Shown: positions 55,455 to 64,000 of the stretch, one piece after another
Layout of the letters: each line of letters begins with the position of its first letter
Position numbering within the stretch: position 1 is the first letter of the stretch
Source: Scytonema tolypothrichoides VB-61278
GTDB lineage: Bacteria; Cyanobacteriota; Cyanobacteriia; Cyanobacteriales; Nostocaceae
DNA length: 64,000 nt
Direction of reading: 5' to 3'
Assembly: GCF_000828085.3 (NCBI RefSeq)
Contig: NZ_JXCA02000023.1
Span: forward strand, 572,302 to 636,301
Program-made: the position numbers and the translations under genes
Notes under the pieces: model-generated
The model's input: the letters and a program-made list of their open reading frames with translations, nothing else
What the model was told of the DNA's origin: nothing
Databases searched by the model: none

Positions 55455-56390
55455 ATGTCTTTCAAGTTCAATCGCGGATTGTTTAAATATGATTTTATAG
55501 ACCATCACGCGGTTCTGTGTGTGCCAATTGATGCTGATGTCAAAGAAATTCGCAAACGCTATCTCAAAATAGCTCGCTGTTTGCATCCTGATAGTTGTAA
55601 GGATGAAACCGATGCTGAAAAAGAACTCGCTAATGAATTGTTATCTAAGCTGGTGAATCCGGCTTATGAAACACTCTCTCATGAAAAACAGAGAATGGAA
55701 CATATTATAATTTTGTCGCAAATGGGTAAGCGTTTGGTGCAAGAATCAATTTCAGTGGAATTCTCCACAGATGTGGTTCAGGAGCTAGCTAGTGCGCCTA
55801 ACTACGAGCATATCTATAAAAGTTCGCTCGCCCAAATCGCAGAAACTCAATATGACTCTTTACAGCAAGTGCAAGACATCATAGCCTTAGCCAGCGAGTT
55901 GAATTTGGTATACATAATGCGGAGTGCTGGCAAAATATTTGCCGCAGCGTCACCAGCAGAAATTCTAACGAATGCACCAGTCAACAAAGCCCCTGTAACC
56001 TCTCCACCACAAAAGAAAGACTCAGTTGTCTTGCAATACATCCGTCGCGCTCAAGATTTCATATCACAAAATCAACTGACACAAGCAAGGGTAGAATTAC
56101 AAGATGCTCTGAAGCTAGAGCCAAATAATAGTCGTTGTCATAGCTTGATCGGAGTGGTCTATTTGAAGCAAAATCTAACCACGAGTGCAAAAGTTCACTT
56201 TAACCGCGCCCTGCAATTAGACCCCAAAGACCAAACGGCGTTGGCGGGGAGACTTAAAATTGAACAGATGACGGGGCTAAAACCTAGTGGTGCGAAGCGT
56301 ACAGCTTCGTTTCATACTGGAAGTCAGCAACCAGGTAAATCTGGGGGTGGCGGTTTGTTTGGTGGTTTGTTTGGTGGGAAGAAAAAATAA
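55455..56390 (+). CDS. J-domain protein with TPR and glycine-rich tail
   Basis: A 311-residue protein from the ATG at 55455 (MSFKFNRGLFKYDFIDHHAV). The J-domain, about residues 14-75, contains the HPD motif in CLHPDSCKDETDAEKE. Residues about 225-290 form TPR-like helices (ARVELQDALKLEPNNSRCH, LKQNLTTSAKVHFNRALQLD). The tail is GGGGLFGGLFGGKKK. It acts as a co-chaperone for Hsp70 by family. Its stop overlaps the hisZ start by one base, so the two are co-transcribed. Confidence 0.85.
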   Translation: MSFKFNRGLFKYDFIDHHAVLCVPIDADVKEIRKRYLKIARCLHPDSCKDETDAEKELANELLSKLVNPAYETLSHEKQRMEHIIILSQMGKRLVQESISVEFSTDVVQELASAPNYEHIYKSSLAQIAETQYDSLQQVQDIIALASELNLVYIMRSAGKIFAAASPAEILTNAPVNKAPVTSPPQKKDSVVLQYIRRAQDFISQNQLTQARVELQDALKLEPNNSRCHSLIGVVYLKQNLTTSAKVHFNRALQLDPKDQTALAGRLKIEQMTGLKPSGAKRTASFHTGSQQPGKSGGGGLFGGLFGGKKK

Positions 56391-57634
56391 TGGTGTATCA
56401 ATCTCCAGTGGGAGCAAGGGATTTATTACCCGAATATGTGGCTCAAAAACGGTGGATAGAAGACAGGCTACAGCAAGTGTTTCACCGTTGGGGATATCAC
56501 AGAATTATCACCTCAACGTTAGAGCGTATGGATACGCTGATGGCGGGGGGAGCAATTGATCGCTCTGCGGTGATTCAACTCCAAAATGGTAATGATGAAG
56601 ATTTGGGGCTACGTCCAGAACTGACAGCTTCTATTGCTCGCACGGCTGTAACGCGCATGGCGGATGTGAATTATCCACAACGCCTGTATTACAATGCTAA
56701 TGTTTTCCAACGGACAGGCGAGTTGAAGCACAACCGTCAGCAAGAATTTTATCAAGCTGGGGTGGAGTTGTTGGGCAGTGGCGGTAACTTAGCTGATGCA
56801 GAAATTCTGTTATTGGTGGCAGATTCTTTGCAAGCTTTAGGTTTGAACCATTGGCATTTGATTTTAGGTGAGGCGCAAATCACGCGATCGCTCCTTAAAG
56901 CTTTTCCCCCTCATCTACAAGAAAAAGTCCGGAGTGCGATCGCCCACCTTGACCGCATAACCATAGACACTTTACCGTTAAGTGATGAACTACGAGAACG
57001 CGCCAGAATCATGCTTGATTTGCGCGGAAAGCCTGCGGATGTCCTCCAAAAACTCAGCAGTCTAGGTTTAGACCAGAGTCTACAAGCGATCGTTGATAAC
57101 CTCAAAAACTTAGTAGACTTACTAGAGCTTTCGGTCAATTCAAGTACAACACCTTTCCCAGCAAGAGGGATAGAAATTATCCTCGACCTGAGTTTATTAC
57201 AAACCTTTGACTACTACACAGGTATTGTCTTTGAGGTCGTTAGTAATACCGATGAACAGACGCGAGTTGTAGGGCGGGGTGGTCGCTATGACCAGCTTTT
57301 AAAGCTCTATCATCCTAAAGGAGAAAGTATACCAGGAATAGGTTTTGCACTCTTCTTGGAAGACTTACAACAAATTCTTCTGTCTACTCGGCGGTTACCA
57401 CAAACTACCTCAGCTAGCAATTGGCTAATTGTACCAGAAACGCCGGATGCGTACACCGCCGCCTTTGCCTACGCTACAAAACTTCGAGACTCGACTCACT
57501 TGGTACGGGTAGAAATGGATTTAGGGGGACGAGATGCGGATGAGATTCGACAATATGCGCGCGATCGCAGTATCGCCCAAATTGCTTGGATTAAAGCTGA
57601 TGGTTCAAGGATGGTTGAGTCATTAGTCAATTAG
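56390..57634 (+). CDS. hisZ: ATP phosphoribosyltransferase regulatory subunit HisZ
   Basis: A 414-residue HisRS-like protein: QSPVGARDLLPEYVAQKRWI, then LQLRPELTASIARTAV-type motif 2 (DEDLGLRPELTASIARTAVT), HNRQQEFYQAGVELLG and VGRGGRYDQLLKLYH (motif 3-like). It lacks the C-terminal anticodon domain of a true HisRS, which is HisZ. HisZ partners the short HisG in histidine biosynthesis; no hisG is in the window. Confidence 0.9.
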   Translation: MVYQSPVGARDLLPEYVAQKRWIEDRLQQVFHRWGYHRIITSTLERMDTLMAGGAIDRSAVIQLQNGNDEDLGLRPELTASIARTAVTRMADVNYPQRLYYNANVFQRTGELKHNRQQEFYQAGVELLGSGGNLADAEILLLVADSLQALGLNHWHLILGEAQITRSLLKAFPPHLQEKVRSAIAHLDRITIDTLPLSDELRERARIMLDLRGKPADVLQKLSSLGLDQSLQAIVDNLKNLVDLLELSVNSSTTPFPARGIEIILDLSLLQTFDYYTGIVFEVVSNTDEQTRVVGRGGRYDQLLKLYHPKGESIPGIGFALFLEDLQQILLSTRRLPQTTSASNWLIVPETPDAYTAAFAYATKLRDSTHLVRVEMDLGGRDADEIRQYARDRSIAQIAWIKADGSRMVESLVN

Positions 57635-57850
57635 TCAATTAGTCATTAGTCATTAGTTTTTAATAAAAGACCAAGGATAAATGACTGCTGGACTAGTCAT
57701 TCAGTAGAATTGCTAGGCTATATACAGCTGACCAAACACAGCAATTTTAACAGTGAATAGTGAACAGTGAACAGTGAACAGTGAACAAGGGGTGGACGAG
57801 TCCGTTTCCTACCTGATAACTGATAACTGGTAACTGATAACTGATTTAAT
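57635..57850. repeat. Heptamer repeat cluster
   Basis: Runs of gtcatta/gtcaatt (57622-57660), gtgaaca (57751-57786) and taactga/taactgg (57817-57846). No gene lies between; the runs separate hisZ from the ferredoxin gene. Confidence 0.85.
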
Positions 57851-57867
57851 CCAAGTAGAGGGGAACT

Positions 57868-58092
57868 ATGCCGCACACAATTGTGACTAATGTCTGTGAA
57901 GGCGTCGCTGATTGCGTAGACGCTTGTCCAGTAGCTTGCATTCATGATGGTCCTGGCAAAAACGTCAAGGGAACTGATTGGTACTGGATTGATTTTGCCA
58001 CCTGCATTGATTGTGGTATATGTCTGCAAGTTTGTCCAGTAGAAGGGGCGATCGTCCCAGAAGAGCGACCAGATTTACAAAAAACACCGTAG
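57868..58092 (+). CDS. Bacterial-type iron-sulfur ferredoxin (7Fe/8Fe-like)
   Basis: A 74-residue protein: VTNVCEGVADCVDACPVACI (first cluster ligands, C-x5-C-x3-CP, the 7Fe type) and CIDCGICLQVCPVEGAI (second 4Fe-4S, C-x2-C-x2-C-x3-CP). It is typical of FdxA/7Fe ferredoxins. Its electron partners are not evident. It is followed by a strong terminator-like hairpin, so it is monocistronic. Confidence 0.92.
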   Translation: MPHTIVTNVCEGVADCVDACPVACIHDGPGKNVKGTDWYWIDFATCIDCGICLQVCPVEGAIVPEERPDLQKTP

Positions 58093-58115
58093 TATCAACG
58101 GTTCACATCCTTGAA

Positions 58116-58164
58116 AAAACAGGCAGTATAATAGTTGACTAATAATATTATACTGCCTGTTTTT
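58116..58164 (+). terminator. Terminator after the ferredoxin gene
   Basis: An 18-bp perfect stem, AAAACAGGCAGTATAATA (58116-58133) and its reverse complement (58146-58163), with a 12-nt loop. A-run at 5' and T-run at 3' make it a likely bidirectional terminator; the gene stop is 24 bp upstream. Confidence 0.9.
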
Positions 58165-58384
58165 ACATTGATAGTACTAGTACTCGACCACACAAGTTTT
58201 GACAGGTTATCACCAAACCGCGTAACTTTGGCAAAACCAGGTTTCTAGTCATCACGACCCGTCAAAATTAATGTGGCGAACCACTAGAGCAAGATTTAAA
58301 AAAGTAACAATAAATATTTACTTTTCGGAAATTGCTAGTGCACTTGTGTATATATAAAGATAGTAAGTCTAAGTAGGATCAGTC

Positions 58385-59131
58385 ATGAGTGTACCTCTTA
58401 TTAGCAATTTGTTGAGGTTAAGTTTGGCTACTGGGGTAATCACCCTAGCATCAGTTTCCAGTGCTATAGCAGGAACACTGAATGTTGATTTTACAAAGCT
58501 AGAAGGCTTAACAGGTGGTAACCCCGGTTTGACTGGTGTTTACCGTGCGGATCTCTCTAATCTTGGCTTTGATATCAATTCCATTGCTATTGCTGATAGC
58601 AACAGCGCACAAGGTGGTCAACCTGGGAAATTTAGCGGCTTTGATTTAGATGCAATCAAGATTAGCAACGTCTTGGTTAACAATGCAACAGACGCCAAAA
58701 ACTTACCAGGGTTAGATGTCTTCGATTTTACTCCCTCCGGAACTTTATTCACCCCAGGAATCCAGCGCTCTTCTGCTGAACCAACAGGTTTATTTGGCAC
58801 AACGGGTGGTAACATTGATAATTCAGTTGCAACACTTGCATACTTTGATGCCAACGCCAGTGCTGATGCCAATGCTTTCGGCTTGGTAAGCTTAGGTGAT
58901 GGTGGAAAAGTTGTGTTTAACCTCAAAAATCCCATTTCAAATACCACTCCACTGTACTTATATATTGGAGAAGCTGGTGATAATGGTGAGGTAGCAAGTG
59001 GTCAAATTACAGTTTCTGACAAACCTCAAGAGGTTCCAGAACCAACTACTTTAGCTGCTGTATCTTTACTCGGAATCTACTTTGCCGCTAACCGTAGAAA
59101 GAAAACGAAAGCTGCTAACTTCAAAATTTAA
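58385..59131 (+). CDS. PEP-CTERM sorting-domain exported protein
   Basis: A 248-residue protein with a signal peptide (VITLASVSSAIAGTLN) and a C-terminal PEP-CTERM tail: VPEPTTLAAVSLLGIYFAAN followed by RRKKTKAA. PEP-CTERM tails are cut by exosortase at the cell surface. The middle is Asp/Gly/Asn-rich with no named domain. The start is the ATG at 58385. The transcript probably ends at the hairpin at 59154. Confidence 0.88.
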   Translation: MSVPLISNLLRLSLATGVITLASVSSAIAGTLNVDFTKLEGLTGGNPGLTGVYRADLSNLGFDINSIAIADSNSAQGGQPGKFSGFDLDAIKISNVLVNNATDAKNLPGLDVFDFTPSGTLFTPGIQRSSAEPTGLFGTTGGNIDNSVATLAYFDANASADANAFGLVSLGDGGKVVFNLKNPISNTTPLYLYIGEAGDNGEVASGQITVSDKPQEVPEPTTLAAVSLLGIYFAANRRKKTKAANFKI

Positions 59132-59153
59132 TAATCTTTTAGACTCATGTTAG

Positions 59154-59181
59154 GACATAGGTTTTTGACCTATGTCATTTT
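59154..59181 (+). terminator. Terminator after the PEP-CTERM gene
   Basis: GACATAGGT (59154-59162) pairs with ACCTATGTC (59168-59176) across ttttg, followed by atttta. The T-run is short, but the position fits. Confidence 0.75.
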
Positions 59182-59310
59182 AATATTGGCGCTGTGTTTG
59201 TCTTGGGATATAGTTGTATCGTTTAATTTTAAGCCAAATGACTGTATTTTAAAGTAACTATAGGATTCGTATTTGATTATTGCTCAGCTAGGTACAGTTT
59301 ATCTTAAGCG

Positions 59311-59342
59311 TTCCCTGTTCCCTGTTCCCTGTTCCCTGTTCA
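59311..59342. repeat. Heptamer tandem repeat (TTCCCTG)n
   Basis: Four to five copies of ttccctg lie in the leader of the natE gene. The unit is the reverse complement of the gggaaca type at 36.37 kb. Confidence 0.85.
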
Positions 59343-59373
59343 ACTATATTTTGTATCTATAATATAGAACATT

Positions 59374-60117
59374 ATGTCTGATTCGCTAACTCATTCGTCT
59401 CCCCTACTATTCGTGAAAAATGTCCACGCTGGATACATCAAAGATGTGGACATCCTACAAGGCGTTAATTTCCGAGTAGAACGGGGGGAATTGGTAACAG
59501 TGATTGGTCCCAATGGTGCTGGGAAATCAACCTTAGCAAAAACCATTTTTGGGCTTTTGACTCCCCACACAGGCTCAATTACCTTCAATGACGAGAACAT
59601 CGGTGGACTCAAGTCGAATCAAATCGTTCAGAAGGGAATGTGCTATGTACCGCAAATTGCCAATGTCTTTCCTTCTCTGAGTGTAGAAGAAAATCTAGAA
59701 ATGGGCGCTTTTGTTCGCAATGTTCCCCTCAAACCGCTCAAGGATAAGATATTTAATATGTTTCCTAAGCTTGGCGATCGCCGCAACCAACGCGCTGGTA
59801 CTCTCTCCGGTGGCGAACGTCAAATGCTAGCAATGGGCAAAGCTTTGATGTTAGAACCCAGCTTACTGCTTTTAGATGAACCTTCAGCGGCTTTGTCTCC
59901 CATCCTGGTAACACAGGTGTTTGAGCAAATTAAACAAATTAACCAGACTGGTACAGCAATTGTACTCGTAGAGCAAAACGCCCGTAAAGCTTTGGAAATG
60001 GCTGATCGGGGTTATGTACTGGAATCTGGACGCGATGCTATCTCAGGTCCTGGTTTAGAATTGTTGAATGATCCTAAGGTAGGCGAACTGTATCTGGGAG
60101 CAGGGAAAGCGCACTGA
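59374..60117 (+). CDS. natE: ABC transporter ATP-binding protein, LivF/NatE-like
   Basis: A 247-residue ATPase of the branched-chain/neutral amino-acid family. Walker A is VIGPNGAGKSTLAKTI, Q-loop YVPQIANVFPSLSVEENL, signature GTLSGGERQMLAMGKALM, Walker B LLLLDEPSAALSP and H-loop-type IVLVEQNARKALEMA. Cyanobacterial N-I transporter genes (natA-E) are commonly scattered; here no permease or binding protein is beside it, which is why natE is a guess. Confidence 0.88.
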   Translation: MSDSLTHSSPLLFVKNVHAGYIKDVDILQGVNFRVERGELVTVIGPNGAGKSTLAKTIFGLLTPHTGSITFNDENIGGLKSNQIVQKGMCYVPQIANVFPSLSVEENLEMGAFVRNVPLKPLKDKIFNMFPKLGDRRNQRAGTLSGGERQMLAMGKALMLEPSLLLLDEPSAALSPILVTQVFEQIKQINQTGTAIVLVEQNARKALEMADRGYVLESGRDAISGPGLELLNDPKVGELYLGAGKAH

Positions 60118-60237
60118 AAATATGAGGGAGTGAGTGAGAACGAAGACTTTTAACGCTTGAGTGGTAATGACGAAAATTAAATGACTCTTAAACAGTTATT
60201 TGCTAACTCTTGCATCCTTGCAGAGTTTGATATGTTT

Positions 60238-60265
60238 CATCTGACAACCATTTGGTTGTCAGATG
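60238..60265. repeat. Perfect 13-bp-stem palindrome upstream of the carbonic anhydrase gene
   Basis: CATCTGACAACCA (60238-60250) - tt - TGGTTGTCAGATG (60253-60265). No T-run follows. It lies 23 bp upstream of the carbonic anhydrase start, so it could be a terminator of the ABC gene or an operator/leader hairpin. Confidence 0.9.
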
Positions 60266-60288
60266 GATTCAAATACTGAGATAGACTG

Positions 60289-61047
60289 ATGAGTCGAATA
60301 AATCGATTTGTAGGACGTCGTGATTTTTTGAAACAGTGGATTGCAGGGTTTCCCCTGAGTTTGCGAACTGCGGTAAAGTTTGCTGGTATGGGAGGCTTTG
60401 CAATTGGAACTAGTATATTTTGGAATATACATAAAAGTGTTGCTCATGCAAGTCCAGCAAACCCCAATCCAATCAATCCAGGTACAGCTTTAAAACGATT
60501 ACTGGATGGGAATAAACGATTTGTAGACCAAAAGCGAAAATACCCCGACCAATCATTAGAACACCTACGATTAGTTGCTAAAGGTCAATATCCTTTCGCG
60601 TCTATATTTGGCTGTGCTGATTCAAGAGTTCCTGCAGAAATTATTTTCGACCAAGGACTTGGGGATTTATTCGTTGTGCGAGTTGCTGGCAATGTCGTTA
60701 ATGACATGATTATAGGTAGCCTAGAATATTCTACAGCGATATTGGGTTGCCAACTGATTGTGGTTTTGGGTCATAGAAGATGCGGTGCAGTTTTGGAAGC
60801 GCTTGAGGAACACCCAGCTCCTGGTAGAATTAGCTTGATTGTTGAGGGTATCAAACCAGCCGTAGAAGAAATCAAATTAAAAACGGGCAACATTCAAGAG
60901 AATGCAGTTGTAGCCAACATTCAATATCAGGCGAAAAAATTACAGGAAAGCTCAACGATTTTGGCTAAACTCATCCGCGAAGACAAACTTAAAATCGTTG
61001 GCGCTTGTTACGATATTGAGACTGGTAAAGTGTCTATTGTTGCTTAA
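60289..61047 (+). CDS. Beta-carbonic anhydrase with Tat signal (EcaB-like)
   Basis: A 252-residue protein with twin-arginine signal VGRRDFLKQW (Arg 10-11), a hydrophobic stretch VKFAGMGGFAIGTSIF, and a mature enzyme from about residue 52. Zn ligands Cys 109 in GCADSRVPAE, His 162 and Cys 165 in LGHRRCGAVLE, with Asp 111 and Arg 113 as the catalytic dyad, define beta-type carbonic anhydrase. Export as a folded protein suggests an extracytoplasmic role, like cyanobacterial EcaB. Confidence 0.9.
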   Translation: MSRINRFVGRRDFLKQWIAGFPLSLRTAVKFAGMGGFAIGTSIFWNIHKSVAHASPANPNPINPGTALKRLLDGNKRFVDQKRKYPDQSLEHLRLVAKGQYPFASIFGCADSRVPAEIIFDQGLGDLFVVRVAGNVVNDMIIGSLEYSTAILGCQLIVVLGHRRCGAVLEALEEHPAPGRISLIVEGIKPAVEEIKLKTGNIQENAVVANIQYQAKKLQESSTILAKLIREDKLKIVGACYDIETGKVSIVA

Positions 61048-61195
61048 TCTGACTATAAGAGAAGCACCTGTACGCTGTAGCTAAAGCGGTGCGATTGCAA
61101 AAATCACTATTTACTATGATGTAAACTTTACATTTAAAGTTTCAGGTTCCAACCCTTTGAAGGTGTGTGGCTTGTGTCTGTCTCAGCTAAAGGAC

Positions 61196-61215
61196 ACAAT
61201 TCACTTGTGAATTGT
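61196..61215. repeat. Hairpin at the tnpB end, downstream of the frameshifted tnpB
   Basis: ACAATTCAC-tt-GTGAATTGT is a 9-bp perfect stem about 70 bp beyond the tnpB stop, where the right-end hairpin or omega RNA of an IS605-type element is expected. A matching left end is not obvious, so this is a tentative IS1341-like boundary. Confidence 0.5.
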
Positions 61216-61284
61216 AATGCGTGTTCTTTCTCAAGGTACAAGACGAGTAACCGCTTGCATAAACCTACTCATATCTAGTCAAGC

Positions 61285-62498
61285 CTAGGCAGATGTGGTC
61301 AAATGCATTCGTAGTGGATCAACCACTACAGGGATAAACGGCAATCCCTCTATTCCCTTCATAAAGTCGGGAATTACTTTTCGTCCAATATTCAAGCTTC
61401 CATTGACATCAGCGTTGATTAATCTGCCAGTACCAGACCGATATAAACCACGCTTAATCCGTTTGCCAGAGAAGCGAGGCGTGGCTTCTCTATACTTGGC
61501 CAACGCATCACCATCTAAAGCACTCGCCTTGCTGGTGTACGCTTCCTCAGTCGTCATCACCTTGATTCCAACCAAAGCACCTTTGTACTCAAGCATTTGG
61601 ATAAGTCGAGTATGAGGTATTGCGGTGAATTGCTGGTTATTGGATTTACCAATATTGATATCTTGCTTCCAGCGATCATTCTTGCCAACAATCAAGCGAC
61701 TGATACCCGACGCCAAGCACCAATCAATGACACGTCTAGAAGCAGTATGGAGGTAGTTGGAAACACGGTTATTGCGCTTATGTACCAAGTCTAAAACTTG
61801 TCTATGGGCTTGTTGGGATTGAGCTTGAGCTTTGCGCTTATTAAATAATTGGTTTATAGATTTTAACGGTTTGCCATTCACAACCAAAGGTTTAACGCCT
61901 GGATTGTTAGATGTAGCAGTCATCAAATTGCTTAAACCGACGTCAATAGCTGCACTGTAACCTTGTGTCTGTTGTGCTAACTCTTTCAAGTAAACAATCT
62001 CAATTACATAGCAAGTTTTTTGAGGTACAATTCTTACCTGGTCAACGTTTGAAGTTTTTGTAGGTAGCTTAATACTACATTGTGATAGCACTACAAAACC
62101 TTTTCTAAGTCCTGGTATTGACACACTCTCGTCGGGATAAATAACAATGTTTCTACCATCTGTTTTGTGTTTGTACCCTGGTAGTCTTGGTTTACCTAAA
62201 AACCCAGCTATGTCTTTTCTCCAAGCCTTCATTGCAGCCATAAACCCAGTCCATGCCTGACAAAGTACTTTGCAAATCTGCTTTGACACCGAAGTCACGG
62301 CAACGCTCTATAAGCTTGGTGGTTCTTTATTAGATGGTAGAGAGTTGGTAATGTGTGGTACTTGCCAGAGTCAAAGAAGTATTGACGTTGAATGTAGTTA
62401 GCAGCATTGTATAAGTCTTTAGATTTGAATGCTAGTTGGTCGCACTCTTTCCACAGACGGTGATTGCGATTGATCACGTGTTTTTCTACAAGTTGCAT
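61285..62498 (-). pseudogene. tnpB: Zinc-ribbon-less TnpB, frameshifted
   Basis: Two frames together make one TnpB. The N-terminal part (from the ATG at 62498) reads MQLVEKHVINRNHRLWKECD to HQAYRALP, then TGA. The second part, in a shifted frame from a GTG at 62298, reads SVSKQICKVLCQAWTGFMAA onward, with RuvC-like AAIDVGLSNLMTAT and INADVNGSLNIGRK. Stop and GTG overlap in GTGA. The expected Cys zinc ribbon is replaced by TSKASALDGDALAKYREATP, a known TnpB subgroup. No TnpA is adjacent. Likely inactivated by a 1-bp indel, though coupling by stop-start is possible. Confidence 0.8.
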
Positions 62499-62546
62499 TG
62501 AAACGAGCGCTGTCAATGTTTGCTATTTTATCTAGTATACTCGACT

Positions 62547-62709
62547 ATGAAAGCGCTAACAATGCCTATAATCAAATTTCAGCCAAAAAATCAAGTGGCT
62601 TATGATAAAGTCCCTGTCCAATTCAAAGTTTTGCCAGGAGTCAGAGAAAAACTTAAAGCCGTCCCTGACTGGCAAGAACGGCTTAGAGATTTTGTTGACC
62701 GATTGATTG
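62547..62709 (+). pseudogene. Small gene truncated by the IS at 62710
   Basis: Reads MKALTMPIIKFQPKNQVAYD, KVPVQFKVLPGVREKLKAV and DWQERLRDFVDRLIA, then the frame continues into the left inverted repeat of the IS element (GLTQLAQRKRYL) and stops at 62750. The first part is a real-looking, basic, short protein divergent from tnpB; such small genes often stand beside TnpB of this subgroup. Its true C-terminus has been displaced past the IS and beyond the window. An ATG five codons later is an alternative start. Confidence 0.55.
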
Positions 62710-64000
62710 CAGGACTTACGCAACTGGCACAACGTAAGCGCTATCTATAGTACAGAAGTATTAATAAGTGGAATGCACCAAGAGGCTTCTGGAGGAGATT
62801 TTATTGCTTTACTGAGCCATGCGATCGCCTAAATACATAACTAGCAACTTGGATTACTAGTGAAGCACTTTTCAAATTTTTATGAGAAAATTTAGAGACT
62901 GTAGCTCAAATAAATACTGTCATTTATGAAATTTACTAAACTTAACTATTGTCAGTATTTGTTAAGTAGTCAAATTAATTATACTCTCACAAATTTGGCA
63001 GATCATCTAGAACAGATTAGCCATGATAAAATTAACCGCTATCTCAAAAATGAAAAGCGCTCCACCACGTCTACTTTGGGATAATGTCAAAAACGTCATC
63101 GAAAGAAATGATAACTCGTATATTGTATTTGATGACACAGTACTTAATAAACGACATGCCACAGAAATAGAGACAAGTAAACGGCAATATAGTGGTAACG
63201 AACATGGTGTCATCCAAGGAATTGGGTTAATAAACTGTATATATGTCAATCATGAAATTGGAAAGTTTTGGGTAGTGGACTATCGTATTTATGACCCAGA
63301 CACAGATGGGAAAACAAAGATAGACCATGTGACTGAAATGTTACAAAATCTTGTCTACCATAAGGTTTTACCATTTCAAGCCGTCTTGATGGACACTTGG
63401 TATGCAACAAATAAATTGATGTTATATATTGATAGTTTAGGAAAATATTATTATTGTCCTCTGAAACGTAATCGGCTTGTTGATGATACGGCAAGTAAAG
63501 AAGATTATAAAAGAATCGAATTGTTATCTTGGGATGAGAAAGAGTTAAAATCTGGTAAAATAATTAAAATAAAAAAGTTTCCAGGCGCTAAAAAAGTGAA
63601 ACTGTTCCGGGTGACTGTCTCTACCGACAGAACGGATTTTATCGCGACAAACGATTTATCTCAAGATTCTACGAACGTTGTGCAAGAAGTGTGTAAGGTT
63701 CGATGGAAGGTTGAGGAGTTTCATAGAGAATTAAAACAATTGACTGGTATTGAATCTTGTCAATGTCGCAAAGGTCGTATTCAAAGAAACCATATTGCCT
63801 GCGCTATTTTAGTCTGGCTTACACTCAAAAATTTAGCTTATCAAAGTCGCCAAACAATTTATCAAATTAAACATGGATTATTGTCCAATTATTTAGTTCA
63901 GCAACTAAAACGCCCGAATGTTCCTATGTTTATGGTTTAGTTGTTAGCCAGTCGGCGTGACACAGTCACACCTTTGCTTGTGCCAGTTGCGTAAGTCCTG
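62710..64000 (+). mobile_element. IS701/IS4-like insertion sequence with 23-bp terminal inverted repeats
   Basis: The left end (62710-62732) reads caggacttacgcaactggca + caa, and the right end, the last 23 bases of the window (63978-64000), is its exact reverse complement. Total length is 1291 bp, right for the family. The element contains one transposase reading split in two frames. It has inserted into the small gene beside tnpB. The target duplication cannot be seen because the right flank is outside the window. Confidence 0.9.
62926..63940 (+). pseudogene. DDE transposase of the IS701/IS4-like element, +1 frameshift
   Basis: The N-terminal part (MKFTKLNYCQYLLSSQINYT, then HLEQISHDKINRYLKNEK) runs from 62926 in one frame, and the rest continues in another from about 63055 (APPRLLWDNVKNVIERND). 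DDE residues appear in YIVFDDTVL, VLMDTWYATN and VCKVRWKVEEFHRELKQL. The C-terminus is complete, ending at 63940. The switch at ctcaaaaatgaaaagcgc requires skipping one base; a 1-bp indel or a programmed shift are alternatives. Confidence 0.85.

Overview
The window looks like chromosomal DNA of a filamentous, probably heterocyst-forming cyanobacterium (order Nostocales; I cannot name the genus). The basis is: many HIP1 octamers (GCGATCGC), photosynthesis genes (petM, ycf39, an nblR-type regulator), minCDE, GUN4 domains, xisH/xisI, a PEP-CTERM protein, a CIRCE-controlled groL without groES, and very many heptameric and palindromic interspersed repeats of the kind common in large Nostocales genomes.

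Layout. 1-6.7 kb (minus strand): two double-glycine leader peptides, an MFS exporter, a hicBA toxin-antitoxin pair, a nucleosidase-like gene, pdxA, a small monooxygenase-fold protein, an SDR lacking its catalytic Tyr, and an AraC regulator. 6.7-12.2 kb: a repeat block, then petM, ycf39, nadK, nblR, a DUF192 lipoprotein and a DUF2949 gene (plus strand). 12.3-18.6 kb (minus strand): a methyltransferase, a small conserved protein, trpC, lpdA and a large TPS-type filamentous haemagglutinin-like secreted protein. 18.8-20.5 kb: an IS605-like element with divergent tnpA and tnpB. 20.7-27.9 kb: a Cys-tailed small peptide, then a squalene/phytoene synthase-like gene, hpnJ, a diiron ferritin-like gene and hpnK (a hopanoid side-chain locus), convergent with a wecA/tagO-type transferase. 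28.4-34.3 kb: CIRCE-groL, a hypothetical, an SPFH protein, and folP with tpiA. 34.4-39.1 kb: repeat blocks around a DUF697-type GTPase and two paralogous membrane proteins. 39.1-43.1 kb: a four-carbon acid sugar kinase and minCDE. 43.6-45.6 kb: tRNA-Ser(GGA), a 2Fe-2S ferredoxin, a nuclease lipoprotein, and xisH with an interrupted xisI.

46-53 kb is a decaying conflict or cell-death type island: a DUF3011 protein, parDE, a TPR protein with a truncated CHAT-like end, a broken PIN toxin with its putative antitoxin, and a broken caspase-EF-hand-DnaJ-like-2xGUN4 gene behind a small EACC1-like gene. 53-61 kb is mostly housekeeping: an inositol monophosphatase, an alpha/beta hydrolase, a J-domain/TPR protein overlapping hisZ, a ferredoxin, a PEP-CTERM protein, natE and a Tat-exported beta-carbonic anhydrase. 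61-64 kb is a nest of mobile DNA: a frameshifted tnpB, and a small gene cut by a 1.29-kb IS701/IS4-like element whose 23-bp terminal inverted repeats are both visible.

The most interesting material is the caspase/GUN4/EACC1 remnant, the hopanoid locus with its extra diiron gene and a synthase altered in its second Asp-rich motif, and the many genes in which small repeats have inserted (xisI, the CHAT protein, the DUF3011 protein). All calls come from reading the sequence; no database search was possible.
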